Below the pieces are notes generated by a model. It had not been told where the DNA came from and did not search any database. It saw only the letters and a list, made by a program, of their open reading frames with translations. The position numbers and the translations under genes were made by a program. Shown here piece by piece: positions 17,925 through 27,387 of a DNA stretch of 64,000 nt; the first letter of the stretch is position 1, and every line of letters begins with the position of its first letter. Origin of the DNA: Photobacterium phosphoreum (GTDB taxonomy: Bacteria; Pseudomonadota; Gammaproteobacteria; Enterobacterales; Vibrionaceae); assembly GCF_002954725.1 (NCBI RefSeq), contig NZ_MSCQ01000002.1, positions 248,106 to 312,105 on the forward strand, written 5' to 3'.

Positions 17925-17936
17925 CTCTGTGGGAAA
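17884..17936. promoter_or_regulatory. Cluster of DnaA-box-like 9-mers
   Basis: Four sites in 53 bases: TTACCCACA (17884-17892, one mismatch), TTATCCACA (17902-17910, perfect), TGTGCATAA (17916-17924, perfect reverse TTATGCACA) and TGTGGGAAA (17928-17936, reverse TTTCCCACA). The two central sites form a 10-bp inverted repeat around AAG. Confidence 0.45.
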
Positions 17937-18357
17937 TGCGTTAAAGCTAGATTTGGTGCTGTCTCTGGCAAAGTCAATAGATAGTTAATTGAAATTTATT
18001 AATAACTATAAATTTATTGATTTAGTTCAATGATTAAACAGAAAGCTTGTTTTATGTTTCTTGTCTTAAAAAAAAGTTTAATATTTAAAATTTGAAATAA
18101 TCATTTAACGGTTATTTATATTTAAATGTTGATATTGTGTTTCTCATTCTATAACACCAACATTTGTTAATGGAATGAATGTTTATTGAGTAAGTAATGA
18201 TATTCCACATTGGAATTTAGAAGTAAAATAATGTGATCTATGTATTGAAATGGCGGATATTTTTTTATTTTGAGTGCTGAAATAATTATATTGAGCAGCT
18301 ATCCATTATTGATGTAGTTATTGGTAATGGTTTTATTTCTTTACAATAGAGCGCGGT

Positions 18358-20337
18358 ATGTCATTCTCAATTGTTCAACGTACTATTGCCGGATTTACGT
18401 TAATGCTGGCGCTTATTCTCATTATTGGTGGAATAAGTTACGGTAATACCAATAGAATCCATAGTCGATTACAACATGTTACTGAAGTATCAACACCGAT
18501 GGTTATCTCTGCAAGCCAGTTATTAGCCAGTTTGCGAGAAAATCAATTAAAGGTGATTGATTATCAAACAACCACTAATCTGCACTTATTAGCCTTAAAA
18601 AAGGTTGATGTTAAAAAAGCAGAACACCGTTTTCGAGTCCTTGAACAACAAGCTCAGATCTATGCTGTTGATGCGAGAGCACAAACTGAATTAGCAACGG
18701 CATTATTAGCAGCCAATACTTTTTTTGCTTCATCAAATACAGCGATGGAACGTTATAACCAATGGCTTACTGTTAAAGCCCAGCATCAACGATTAAACCT
18801 TGAATTTATTCATCTTGAAGATACCTATCAATCAGCCGCTAATTTACTTATTCAAAGTGCCTCGCATAAGCGATCTTTACGCAACCGTGCCGAGTTAATT
18901 ACTAGTGGCATCAGTCGTGATTTAAAAAATGTTCGTCGTGCAACGCCACAAACAGATCTCAAGATATTATCCGCAGTGTTAACCAAAGACATTGAAATGG
19001 CAAAACAAGGAATCGCACGAATTGACGTGGCTAAAGATGTTAAGGCACGTTACAGCAAAAACTTAAACCGTGTTTACGAACTCACGCTAGGGGCAAATAG
19101 TATGCTGGTCGTAATGGAAAAACAGCATCGTTTAGGTTCTCAATTGGTGGCGTTAAATGAAAAATCAAATCAACAAGTAACAGCGACTCAGCAAGCGTTA
19201 ACAGCTTATATGGAATATGCTCAAGCGAATGCTAAAGCAAGTCAACAAGCAGCGGATGAAGCTGCAAATCAAGCAACATTGAGTATTATTCTTGCCGCCA
19301 TTATTTCAGCTGTCATTGCTTTATTTGTTGCAGTGACGACGGCAAAAAGTATTCATACGCCATTAGCACGTATTAATTCAGTGCTCAAGAAAATGACTGC
19401 TGGTGATATGACCGAACGTACTAATTATCGTTCACGGTGTGAGTTTGGAGCGTTATCTGGTTCAATTGATCAGCTTTCAGCAAGCATGGCTGATATTTTA
19501 ACTCAGATAAACGTTGGCTCAGCGCATTTAGTCTCAGAAGCAACAAAAACAGCAACGACCAGCGAAAAAGCCATGAATCGGGTTGAAGATCAAAAATCCC
19601 GAACAGATCAAGTTGCAGCTGCAATCTTCGAATTAGAAGTGAGCGCCAAAGAAATTTCACGTTCGTCAGAACAGACCGTTGAAGAAGTTAATGAGGTTAA
19701 TCAAGCCGCGCAGCAAGGGCGAGAATTGGTATTAACCAGCCGTATGATCACCGAACAACTTGCCGTGGAAATGACAGAAGCCGTCGCCATTACTCAAAAG
19801 TTATCTGAATTTTCTAACAATATAGGCAGTATCTTAGGTGTTATTCGTAGTATTGCAGAACAAACTAATTTATTAGCCCTTAATGCCGCGATTGAAGCGG
19901 CACGTGCAGGCGATCAAGGACGTGGTTTTGCTGTTGTTGCCGATGAAGTGAGAGCGCTTGCTAATCGCACCCAGCAATCAACGGAAGAAATTCAGCAAAT
20001 GATCACTAATTTGCAGCAAAACACCTTACAAGTATCGCAAGTGATGACACGTTCACAAACACAAACCGAACAATGTGTAGAACAAGCCCGTTCTACTGAT
20101 GTTGCTTTACAAACTATCGTTGAACGGATGCATCTTATTTTAGAGATGGCCATTCAAGTTGCTCATGCGACTGAAGAACAAATCTCTGTGAGCCAAGATG
20201 TGTCGGAACACATTAATGGCATCGCTGCCGTGGCCTATAACGCTGAAAATGAAGCCAGAGAGTCCGCACAAAGCAGTGAAGTATTATCGCAACTTGCAGC
20301 TCAACAACGTCATTTAATTAAACGTTTTAAGGTCTAA
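18358..20337 (+). CDS. Methyl-accepting chemotaxis protein
   Basis: A 659-aa chemoreceptor. TM1 is about residues 8-28 and TM2 about 308-327, framing a large helical periplasmic sensor of about 280 residues. A HAMP domain follows (about 328-380) with [20 protein letters not shown]. The cytoplasmic signalling hairpin is clear at 497-535 ([38 protein letters not shown]). It has no C-terminal CheR-binding pentapeptide. The gene ends two bases before the solute-binding protein gene, so the two are cotranscribed and may share a ligand, as Tar does with MalE. Confidence 0.95.
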   Translation: MSFSIVQRTIAGFTLMLALILIIGGISYGNTNRIHSRLQHVTEVSTPMVISASQLLASLRENQLKVIDYQTTTNLHLLALKKVDVKKAEHRFRVLEQQAQIYAVDARAQTELATALLAANTFFASSNTAMERYNQWLTVKAQHQRLNLEFIHLEDTYQSAANLLIQSASHKRSLRNRAELITSGISRDLKNVRRATPQTDLKILSAVLTKDIEMAKQGIARIDVAKDVKARYSKNLNRVYELTLGANSMLVVMEKQHRLGSQLVALNEKSNQQVTATQQALTAYMEYAQANAKASQQAADEAANQATLSIILAAIISAVIALFVAVTTAKSIHTPLARINSVLKKMTAGDMTERTNYRSRCEFGALSGSIDQLSASMADILTQINVGSAHLVSEATKTATTSEKAMNRVEDQKSRTDQVAAAIFELEVSAKEISRSSEQTVEEVNEVNQAAQQGRELVLTSRMITEQLAVEMTEAVAITQKLSEFSNNIGSILGVIRSIAEQTNLLALNAAIEAARAGDQGRGFAVVADEVRALANRTQQSTEEIQQMITNLQQNTLQVSQVMTRSQTQTEQCVEQARSTDVALQTIVERMHLILEMAIQVAHATEEQISVSQDVSEHINGIAAVAYNAENEARESAQSSEVLSQLAAQQRHLIKRFKV

Positions 20338-20339
20338 TT

Positions 20340-21854
20340 ATGCAACTTTCATCAATGTCTCAACGTCCTCGTTTTTTGCTTAATACCTTAGCGAAAGTGA
20401 TGTGTAGCGCGTTACTATTCATGCCAACGCTTGCGATCGCAGCGGTATCATCTACATCTACATCTACATCTACATCTACATCTACATCTACATCTACATC
20501 TACATCTACATCTACATCTACATCTACATCTACATCTACATCTACATCTACATCTACATCTACATCTACATCTACATCTACATCTATACGTGGTGAAGTG
20601 GTTATTGATTCATGGCGCAATGATGATGCCATTTGGAATGAAACGATTATTCCTGAGTTTAATAAACATTACCCCAATATTAAGGTGACATACCGATCAC
20701 CTACCGACCCCTCGACATTTAATCAACAGTTAGATAACGATCTTGCTCAAGGTACGGCGGGTGATTTGATTGCGTGTCGTCCCTTTGATGGCTCATTGGC
20801 GTTATTTAAACAAGGTCATTTTAGTGATATCACCGAAATGCAAGGGATGGAAAATTTCCCCAGTTTTGCGTTAGGTCCATGGCAAACGGATTCTGGTGCT
20901 CAGACCTTTTGCTTACCAATGGCATCGGTTATTCATGGCTTTTTTTATAACAAAACCATTTTTTCAGATTTAAACTTATCGGTTCCAACAACAACGACTG
21001 AATTTAATCAGGTACTTAAAAAGATAAAAGCCAGTCAACGTTATGTACCGATAGCATTAGGCACGAAAGACAAGTGGGAAGCTGCAACAATGGGGTTTCA
21101 AAATATCGGCCCTAATTATTGGCAAGGTGAAGATGGGCGGTTAGGGCTAATTCAAGCACAAGATCGTTTTACTGATGTGCCATATCTTAATGTGTATCGT
21201 GCCTTGGCGAGCTGGAGACCTTATTTAGGGGATAATTACCGCCAACGCAGTTACGCTGATGCCATTGAGTTGTTTAAAAAAGGTAAAGCGGCTATTTATC
21301 CTACGGGATCATGGGATATTTCTACCTTTGCAAATAGTGTTGATTTTGGTGTTTTTCCTCCGCCAGTCGTTAATAAAAGTGATGAATGTTACATCAGCGA
21401 TCATACCGATTTAGGCATGGGGTTGAATACTCAATCAGAAAAAAATCCTGCTGCGATAGCATTTTTGCAATGGATGACTACCGCTGAATTTGCAGAGCTA
21501 CTCACCAATGGTATTCCGGGATTTTTCTCATTATCGAATCACTTTTTTGATGTTAACCATCCTATCGCCAATGAAATGATGACGTGGAGAAATAATTGCG
21601 ATTCGACGATTCGTAATTCAGCCCAAATTCTTTCGCGCGGTAAGCCTGATTTTGAAGTTCAGCTATGGGAAACCAGTGTCGAAGTATTAAATGGCACCAT
21701 GACACCAGAAGAAGCGGTTACCGCAGTACAAATGGGATTAAGTAGTTGGTATCAACCGCAGCAAGATGCTAAAACCTTGGCTGAAATGTGCCAAGTGATA
21801 ACTTCTCGATCATCTTCAGATCAACAATCACTAGGTGCTAACAACACTTTATAG
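20340..21854 (+). CDS. Extracellular solute-binding protein (family 1) with Thr-Ser repeat
   Basis: A 504-aa periplasmic binding protein of the carbohydrate type. A signal peptide of about 35 residues ends LAIAA. Residues 39-82 are 22 perfect Thr-Ser dipeptides. The binding-protein fold begins at [18 protein letters not shown], with [45 protein letters not shown] and [10 protein letters not shown] as typical family-1 sites. No ABC permease or ATPase is nearby. The position between a chemoreceptor (2-base gap) and a two-component system suggests a sensing rather than transport role. The Thr-Ser tract would be an extended, possibly modified linker at the mature N-terminus. Confidence 0.88.
   Translation: MQLSSMSQRPRFLLNTLAKVMCSALLFMPTLAIAAVSSTSTSTSTSTSTSTSTSTSTSTSTSTSTSTSTSTSTSTSTSTSTSIRGEVVIDSWRNDDAIWNETIIPEFNKHYPNIKVTYRSPTDPSTFNQQLDNDLAQGTAGDLIACRPFDGSLALFKQGHFSDITEMQGMENFPSFALGPWQTDSGAQTFCLPMASVIHGFFYNKTIFSDLNLSVPTTTTEFNQVLKKIKASQRYVPIALGTKDKWEAATMGFQNIGPNYWQGEDGRLGLIQAQDRFTDVPYLNVYRALASWRPYLGDNYRQRSYADAIELFKKGKAAIYPTGSWDISTFANSVDFGVFPPPVVNKSDECYISDHTDLGMGLNTQSEKNPAAIAFLQWMTTAEFAELLTNGIPGFFSLSNHFFDVNHPIANEMMTWRNNCDSTIRNSAQILSRGKPDFEVQLWETSVEVLNGTMTPEEAVTAVQMGLSSWYQPQQDAKTLAEMCQVITSRSSSDQQSLGANNTL
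20448..20585 (+). repeat. Hexanucleotide tandem repeat (ACATCT)22
   Basis: TCATCT at 20448-20453 is followed by 22 perfect ACATCT units (20454-20585, 132 bases). Each unit encodes Thr-Ser. Six-base units keep the frame, so copy changes alter tract length without inactivating the gene. Confidence 0.97.
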
Positions 21855-21995
21855 TTAAGATGCGTTTAATTGTGTCAACAGTCACTTATTCAATCAGGCT
21901 AACAGTGTGAATGATAAGGTAATTGTTAATACATGGTTGATATCTACAGGTTAGGCATATTACCATGCCGATATTTTCTTTTTGGATGATTTATC

Positions 21996-22661
21996 GTGTC
22001 AAAAATATTAGTTGTTGATGATGATGTACAGTTGTGTGAATTACTGACTGAAGTGCTAGAAGATGAAGGCCATGATGTCAGTTGTGTTCATTGTGGTGAA
22101 TCGGCGATTGAGTATCTACAGAATAAAGGTGTCGATTTAGTATTACTTGATGTCATGCTACCGAATTTAGATGGAATGCAAGTTGCGCGGCGTATTTGCC
22201 AACGGTTTGCGACGCCTATTTTAATGTTAACGGCGCTAGGCGATGAAGCAACCATGCTTGATGGCTTGCAAGCTGGCGCTGATCATTTCATTACTAAACC
22301 ATTTAAAGTGCCAGAATTATTGACACGCATTAGTGCTATTTTACGTCGCGTTGGTCTTGAGCGTCAACGACATCAGATCCGTTCGGGTGAGGAAAAGATG
22401 GCCGCTGAAATGTCACGCTTGCCATTAACCAGTACTGAATCTGAACTGTTAGAATATTTAATTAAGCATGATGGGATCGTAGTATCAAAAGCCGAATTAC
22501 AAAAACAAGTGCTTAAAAAAGAACTGAGTCCCTTTGATCGTAATCTGGATATGCATATCAGTAATATACGCCGCAAAATTGTGTTAGCTGGAATGTCTAA
22601 ATTACACATAAAAACCATTCGTGGCAGAGGGTATAGTTATACCGAAACAGTTAATTATTAA
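21996..22661 (+). CDS. OmpR-family response regulator, CpxR-like
   Basis: A 221-aa regulator. The receiver domain (1-115) shows the acidic DDD at 8-10, phospho-acceptor D52 (LLDVMLPNLDG) and K101 (ITKPFK). The C-terminal winged helix (about 130-220) carries LTSTESELLEYLIKHDGIVVSK and SPFDRNLDMHISNIRRK, the last very like CpxR, and ends TIRGRGYSY. The start is GTG at 21996 behind GGATGA. The histidine kinase follows after 20 bases. Confidence 0.92.
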   Translation: MSKILVVDDDVQLCELLTEVLEDEGHDVSCVHCGESAIEYLQNKGVDLVLLDVMLPNLDGMQVARRICQRFATPILMLTALGDEATMLDGLQAGADHFITKPFKVPELLTRISAILRRVGLERQRHQIRSGEEKMAAEMSRLPLTSTESELLEYLIKHDGIVVSKAELQKQVLKKELSPFDRNLDMHISNIRRKIVLAGMSKLHIKTIRGRGYSYTETVNY

Positions 22662-22681
22662 GTTAATAAAAGGATCGTGTT

Positions 22682-24073
22682 GTGGAAAGCCTCTGTCAGC
22701 GTAAAACATGGTATAAACCGCATCAAAAGCATGGTCTGGTTGTACGCCTTTTCTCATATTTTACGGTTAGCTTGTTATTAATATTATTACTGCAAAATTT
22801 AGCTGAAATTGCGTTAGTTAAAACGATGTTGCAGGTGCCAAAGAAAGTCCAACAAAATATGCTCGTTATGGCAGAGCAAGCCCAGCAACTTATTGATACG
22901 GGTAATAAGCAACAGCTAGGGCAGTGGGAACAACAACAGCCTTATTACTTGTTTGTACTTGATAAAGAACAACATGAAATGGGGGATAGAAAAATGCACC
23001 CTCATTTTGCGTTTAAACTTAACTATGCTCGCGGCATTAATACCCTGTTAGATTCACGTGTTAATCAACCTATCTTTGCGATTCCATTAAAAGACGGCAA
23101 TCAACTGATGGTGCAATTGCCCTCTCAATTGCATCCGGCTAAATATTTTTCATTTTATTTTGGGTTGATTCAAGTTGTGATCGCAGTATTAATTTTGCTG
23201 ATGTTTTCATTTCTTATTGCTCGTTATTTACAGCGTCCATTAAATACATTGCGAGAGGCGAGTCGCAGCCTTGCTAATGGTGATTTTTCCGTAAGAGTTG
23301 CTAATGCAGTGAGTGATAGTACGGTAGAGTTTAAATCACTCGCGACCGATTTTGATGAAATGGCGGAACAAATTCAGATGCTGTCTGAACGTCAGCGCCG
23401 CTTAATTCGAGATGTATCACATGAACTGCGGACACCGTTGGCTCGCCACAACTTATCATTACATTTAATGAGAAAACGGGTTGCACCTGAACATCAGCAT
23501 CTTGTTGATCGCTTAGAACGCGAATCAGAGGAAATGAATCAACTGGTGAATGAAATTTTAGAATTTAACCAGTTACAAAATACAACGGAAAATGTCAATT
23601 TAATCCCGCTTGATGTTGAGAGTTTATGTTTAGCCACGGTGCCTGATATTGAAACGTTGCTTGGAAAACAACAAACATTAACGACAGCGATTGATAATAA
23701 TATGCCATTAGTAATGGGTGATAGTCGTTTAATTGTGCGGGCTGTAAACAACTTACTGGGCAACGCGATGAAATATGCAGGTGAGCAGGCTCATATCCAG
23801 TTAATTTCAGCGCTGGTGGTCATTGAAGGGCAAGCATTTGTGCAGTTAAGTGTAGAAGATGATGGACATGGTATTGCTGAGCAACATCTCAAGCGTATTT
23901 TTGATCCATTTACTCGTATTGAAGGCGCACGTGATAAACAATCAGGTGGGTATGGGCTTGGCTTAGCTATTGTTAAAGAAGCAATGGCAGTAATGCATGG
24001 TGCGGTAAATGCCGAAAATCGTCAGCCGCAAGGGTTATCTATTCAGCTCTTGTTACCAGTCATGAATAAATAA
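22682..24073 (+). CDS. Sensor histidine kinase, CpxA/RstB-like
   Basis: A 463-aa membrane kinase. TM1 is about residues 25-45, with a periplasmic loop of about 110 residues, and TM2 about 158-180. HAMP runs 181-235. The dimerisation/phosphotransfer helix has H247 in RDVSHELRTPLARHNL. The ATPase part shows the N box (VNNLLGNAMKYA), G1 (VEDDGHGI), F box (FDPF) and G2 (GGYGLGLAIVKEA). The GTG start at 22682 has AAAGGA eight bases upstream. It pairs with the CpxR-like regulator; the binding protein two genes upstream could deliver its stimulus. Confidence 0.92.
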   Translation: MESLCQRKTWYKPHQKHGLVVRLFSYFTVSLLLILLLQNLAEIALVKTMLQVPKKVQQNMLVMAEQAQQLIDTGNKQQLGQWEQQQPYYLFVLDKEQHEMGDRKMHPHFAFKLNYARGINTLLDSRVNQPIFAIPLKDGNQLMVQLPSQLHPAKYFSFYFGLIQVVIAVLILLMFSFLIARYLQRPLNTLREASRSLANGDFSVRVANAVSDSTVEFKSLATDFDEMAEQIQMLSERQRRLIRDVSHELRTPLARHNLSLHLMRKRVAPEHQHLVDRLERESEEMNQLVNEILEFNQLQNTTENVNLIPLDVESLCLATVPDIETLLGKQQTLTTAIDNNMPLVMGDSRLIVRAVNNLLGNAMKYAGEQAHIQLISALVVIEGQAFVQLSVEDDGHGIAEQHLKRIFDPFTRIEGARDKQSGGYGLGLAIVKEAMAVMHGAVNAENRQPQGLSIQLLLPVMNK

Positions 24074-24129
24074 TAAAAATTATTAAATGATTACTATTTA
24101 TAAAAGCTCACGAATTTATTAATTTTTTA

Positions 24130-24170
24130 GATAAAGTAGATTAAAGATGTCGATATTAATCTACTTTATC
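24130..24170 (+). terminator. Terminator after the two-component genes
   Basis: Perfect 15-bp stem (24130-24144 with 24156-24170) and an 11-nt loop. It lies 57 bases after the kinase stop inside a 312-base gap; the T-tract after it is weak. Confidence 0.6.
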
Positions 24171-24285
24171 GATTTACTGTTTGATTATTATTCGATTTTA
24201 GATGGCTGTATGATTGAAGATTATGAATTTTTTCTTTTTAGGTGTTTTTTACTATAAATAAAGTGTTACATATTTATATATCACA

Positions 24286-24299
24286 TTGATTTAAATCAA
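24286..24299 (+). promoter_or_regulatory. FNR box upstream of the cytochrome c peroxidase gene
   Basis: TTGATTTAAATCAA is a perfect FNR palindrome, 87 bases before the start codon. Anaerobic activation by FNR would fit, since E. coli yhjA (ccp), encoding the related triheme peroxidase, is FNR-dependent. Confidence 0.7.
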
Positions 24300-24385
24300 C
24301 TAATAGTTCGTTTTATGATTTAACTGTTTGGATTATTCCATAAGCGTATATATTTGCGCTCGGAAGTTTTCAAAAGAGTAATATC

Positions 24386-25912
24386 ATGATTAATAAGAAA
24401 TATATAAAAAAAGCAATTGTGAGTGCTATCGCGCTAGGTATCGTTGGTTATGGTGCTATTGTGTACACTGTACATAAAGAAGATGTCACTTTAGCCAATA
24501 AACGCTTAGATGCCTTACCACTGCATAATATTGATGATCTCTCAGCACAAGCGATGCGATTATTAGCTGAAAAGGGCTGTGCAGATTGCCATACGCTCAA
24601 TAGCCCATTGCCATTTTATGCTAAAGTGCCTGGCGTGAAGCAAACAATGCAAGTTGATATCGACAAAGCTAATCAATCCTTTGAGCTTGCACCTGTTGAA
24701 CAAGCTGTTGAGCATCATCATGCGGTGAGTCAAGTTGCTCTTGCCAAATTAGAGTTTGTTCTTAACAACAATTCAATGCCAATTCCTAAATATCTCGCCA
24801 TACACTGGCCATCAGCATACCTCAACAGTGCTGATAGACAGTTACTACTCGATTGGATCAAGCATCAACGCCAGCAATACTATCCAAACCCAACTGCCGC
24901 ACCACAATTTAAGAATTTGGCTGTTCAGCCTATTCATACCGTATTTAAAACAGATCCTGCTAAAGTTGCGTTAGGTTTATCGCTGTACAACAACATTCAC
25001 TTATCAGCCAACAATAAGTATGCCTGTTCGAGTTGTCACTCTATTCATACTGGCGGTACGGATAACTTACCGACCAGTTTAGGCATTAATAATCTTGATG
25101 ATCCAATGAATGCGCCAACGGTGTATGACTCTGCATTTAATATGAGTCAGTTCTGGAATGGTCGTGCTGCTGATTTAGCGGCTCAAGCGGCGGGCCCTAT
25201 TTTTAACCCCGTTGAAATGGGATCAAAAAACTGGGGTAATATCGTTGCTAAACTTAAACAAGATCCTCAATTAGTTAAATTATTTGATGCTTCTTATAAA
25301 GACGGTATGAACGGGGCAAATATCACCAATGCTATTGCTGAATATGAGAAAACATTAATCACCACCAATAGCCGTTTTGACCAATATTTAGAAGGTAATT
25401 TAAGTGCATTAACGCCTGAAGAAATCGAAGGCTTTAAATTGTTCTTAAAAACAGGCTGTCAAACTTGTCATGTCGGTCAAAGTATGGGCGGACAGTCATA
25501 CGAGAAGATGGGTGTTTATAGTAGCTTCTTTGGTAACCTTAAAGGCAAACATATTGAGGGTGATAAAGGTCGTTATTTAGTTACCCACGATAAAAAGCAA
25601 ATGCATTACTTTAAAGTCCCTAACCTGCGTAATATCGCGGTGACAGGGCCTTATTTCTCTGGTGGTCGCGCAGCAACTTTATCTGAAGCGGTCAATGCGA
25701 TGGCGAAATACCAATGTAATACTGATTTTTCACCTAAAGAAACCAAAGCCATGGTCGCTTATTTAAAAACGCTAACAGGTGAATATAAGGGTAAGACATT
25801 AACCAACCCTAATTGCCATGATGTGAATGGTCAGCAAGTGTGTAGCAGTGCTAAAGATCAAGTCTGGAAACAAGTAACAGGGCGTAAATTACCAACTGAA
25901 ACACAAGCTTAA
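24386..25912 (+). CDS. Triheme cytochrome c peroxidase (YhjA/Ccp-like)
   Basis: A 508-aa protein. An N-terminal helix (about 10-28) lacks a clear cleavage site, so it is probably an inner-membrane anchor facing the periplasm. Three CxxCH heme sites are visible: CADCH (65-69), CSSCH (214-218) and CQTCH (358-362). The first domain is the extra N-terminal heme domain of the YhjA type; the other two match the classical di-heme peroxidase, with FWNGRAADL and a final ALSEAV-type segment (TLSEAVNAM). It would reduce H2O2 with quinol-derived electrons, allowing peroxide detoxification or respiration under low oxygen. The perfect FNR box upstream fits this role. Confidence 0.92.
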   Translation: MINKKYIKKAIVSAIALGIVGYGAIVYTVHKEDVTLANKRLDALPLHNIDDLSAQAMRLLAEKGCADCHTLNSPLPFYAKVPGVKQTMQVDIDKANQSFELAPVEQAVEHHHAVSQVALAKLEFVLNNNSMPIPKYLAIHWPSAYLNSADRQLLLDWIKHQRQQYYPNPTAAPQFKNLAVQPIHTVFKTDPAKVALGLSLYNNIHLSANNKYACSSCHSIHTGGTDNLPTSLGINNLDDPMNAPTVYDSAFNMSQFWNGRAADLAAQAAGPIFNPVEMGSKNWGNIVAKLKQDPQLVKLFDASYKDGMNGANITNAIAEYEKTLITTNSRFDQYLEGNLSALTPEEIEGFKLFLKTGCQTCHVGQSMGGQSYEKMGVYSSFFGNLKGKHIEGDKGRYLVTHDKKQMHYFKVPNLRNIAVTGPYFSGGRAATLSEAVNAMAKYQCNTDFSPKETKAMVAYLKTLTGEYKGKTLTNPNCHDVNGQQVCSSAKDQVWKQVTGRKLPTETQA

Positions 25913-25939
25913 TTAAACCTCGCCTTTAGAGATCACAAT

Positions 25940-25964
25940 AGCCGTCATTATTGGCGGCTTTTTT
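25940..25964 (+). terminator. Terminator of the peroxidase gene
   Basis: Stem AGCCGTCA (25940-25947) / TGGCGGCT (25952-25959), with one wobble pair and a TTAT loop, followed by six T. Confidence 0.85.
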
Positions 25965-26114
25965 ATGTTTGTAGGCCAGTTATCTAAAAAGGCAAAGGAC
26001 AGCCATATCCTTGAACATTAACCATAAGTAATTACACTAAAGCATCGAGTTGTTTATAGTGAGGCGAATAGCAGTCTCAAGACAAAAACAGATATGGAAA
26101 AGGAACTCCTAGCG

Positions 26115-26330
26115 ATGAAGATTTTTTGGTGTAAATTGAATAACGAAGAGAAAGCGCGGAGGTCATTTATTATGATTCCATTTATGTTTCTTATATTATT
26201 ATTCCCTGATTCAACGACATTTTTTATGTTGAGTAAGTGGGAATTTACTGTATTAAGTGTAGTTGGAATGATTATTCAAGGTGGTTATTACAAATATAAA
26301 GTGCGAAAAGAGAATAAATCAAAGAAATAA
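26115..26330 (+). CDS. Small hypothetical membrane protein, 71 aa
   Basis: I do not recognise it. The protein MKIFWCKLNNEEKARRSF has two predicted membrane helices (about 20-35 and 42-60) and a basic tail (YYKYKVRKENKSKK). The ATG at 26115 has AAGGA 11 bases upstream; an alternative in-frame ATG at 26094 lacks a ribosome site. It is bounded by hairpins on both sides. Confidence 0.55.
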   Translation: MKIFWCKLNNEEKARRSFIMIPFMFLILLFPDSTTFFMLSKWEFTVLSVVGMIIQGGYYKYKVRKENKSKK

Positions 26331-26366
26331 AAAAAACAACAGGATGGCTATAAGATGGTACATCTA

Positions 26367-26404
26367 AAATTAGCAGCCTATAGGCGATTATAGTCTGCTA
26401 ATTT
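26367..26404. terminator. Bidirectional terminator hairpin
   Basis: AAATTAGCAG (26367-26376) pairs with CTGCTAATTT (26395-26404), continued inward by CTATA/TATAG after one mismatch. It lies between two convergent small genes. Confidence 0.65.
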
Positions 26405-26408
26405 GTGA

Positions 26409-26648
26409 TTATTTCTCAGGTGTTTCAAGTGCTTTAACTGCGATGCTTAAAGTGTTGTGAATATCTGCATTGTTCTCAAGCATTCCTGAGCTTGCAGGTC
26501 CAAGCGCATTTGAATATAAGTCTCTTTGCTTTGTTAATGGTAGATCTAATTGGTCATATAAGGCTTGGCGAATTTTTGCATGCTGTTCTGGTGCATTATT
26601 CGATAGATCTACGAGGGTGTCATAAATGAGATGTTCGATTTGATTCAT
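26409..26648 (-). CDS. Conserved hypothetical protein, 79 aa
   Basis: Unrecognised small soluble protein (MNQIEHLIYDTLVDLSNNAPEQ in outline), predicted mostly helical, with no signal or membrane segment. GGAA lies at a good distance upstream of the ATG, and a hairpin follows the stop immediately, so the gene is likely real. Confidence 0.65.
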   Translation of the reverse strand: MNQIEHLIYDTLVDLSNNAPEQHAKIRQALYDQLDLPLTKQRDLYSNALGPASSGMLENNADIHNTLSIAVKALETPEK

Positions 26649-27089
26649 AGTAATTCCTTCATTACATAATGGCTAGTATATGCGTTATATCTCTTAAATG
26701 GCTAAACGTCCGAGATATTAATCACATAACGAATAAGGAGCTGTGCAGTTAATGCTTTCAGGCTATTTCTATATTGTTTAATGTGTTTCTATTCTTATAA
26801 TTTGTCGTTTATTATCAGAATAACGATATTTGTTACTTCATTATATTAGTTCATTATTTGAAATTTTCGAATGTAACTTGTTAAAGTGTTTAATGATTAT
26901 TAGTAAAAAAGCAGGTGCATGATCGGGACATGAAGAAAGTGAATGTTATTTTTGACGTAGCTCATTGTCATCGAGGTGGGAAGAGCAAATGCTAGTTATT
27001 TAACGAAAGACGTTGTCGTAAATAGGTAGCTTCTTCGTTATCGGTATACAATAGCCAATCAAAGGCACTTTGCCTCAAAGGGATTGACT
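26649..27089. other. Intergenic region without a recognised gene
   Basis: About 440 bases between two divergent small genes. The only ORFs are very short and lack conserved features. No tRNA-like or strong hairpin structure is apparent. Confidence 0.4.
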
Positions 27090-27329
27090 ATGTTGTGGTT
27101 TTTAATGGTAACGTTGCCGCTAGTGTTAGCAGGCATTCATAAATTGTTGTTGATGATTGGTATCTATCCTAAAAATAACAGCGTATTTATTATTCCCGCT
27201 ATTATCATTTGTTACTGTATTTTCGCGGTCAGTTCAGCGTTTGATCGTGATGCTTTACCCGCAGTTTTAATCGCAATCTATTATATAGCGTTAACGGTAA
27301 TTACAGTAAGAGCGACTATCCGTCGTTAA
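27090..27329 (+). CDS. Small hypothetical membrane protein, 79 aa
   Basis: A three-helix membrane protein (about 3-22, 32-50 and 58-74) beginning MLWFLMVTLPLVLAGIHKLLL and ending with a basic tail (RATIRR). The start at 27090 has AAAGGG seven bases upstream. Family not recognised. The RecX-like gene follows after about 60 bases, so they may be cotranscribed. Confidence 0.65.
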   Translation: MLWFLMVTLPLVLAGIHKLLLMIGIYPKNNSVFIIPAIIICYCIFAVSSAFDRDALPAVLIAIYYIALTVITVRATIRR

Positions 27330-27387
27330 TGTGATGATCGAATAAAATTCGCGTTTGTTTTATAACTCAATAGTAAAGGCAATTAAA

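Larger units (their letters stand above)
17569..18357. other. Long AT-rich intergenic region upstream of the chemoreceptor gene
   Basis: Nearly 800 bases with no recognised gene. It contains a perfect FNR-type palindrome (17805-17818), a possible 41-codon ORF with a strong ribosome site (17799-17924) and a cluster of four DnaA-box-like 9-mers (17884-17936), all listed separately. The right half (about 18000-18340) is plain AT-rich DNA and should hold the chemoreceptor promoter. Confidence 0.5.

Noticed and set aside
17569-18357. Chromosome II replication origin (RctB type)
   Set aside because: No rctB or parAB2 nearby and no array of GATC-containing 12-mers; only a small DnaA-box cluster.
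20360-20688. ORFs encoding Asp-Val and Leu-His repeats across the ACATCT tract
   Set aside because: Shadows of the same hexanucleotide repeat in other frames; the Thr-Ser frame has the signal peptide and binding-protein domain.
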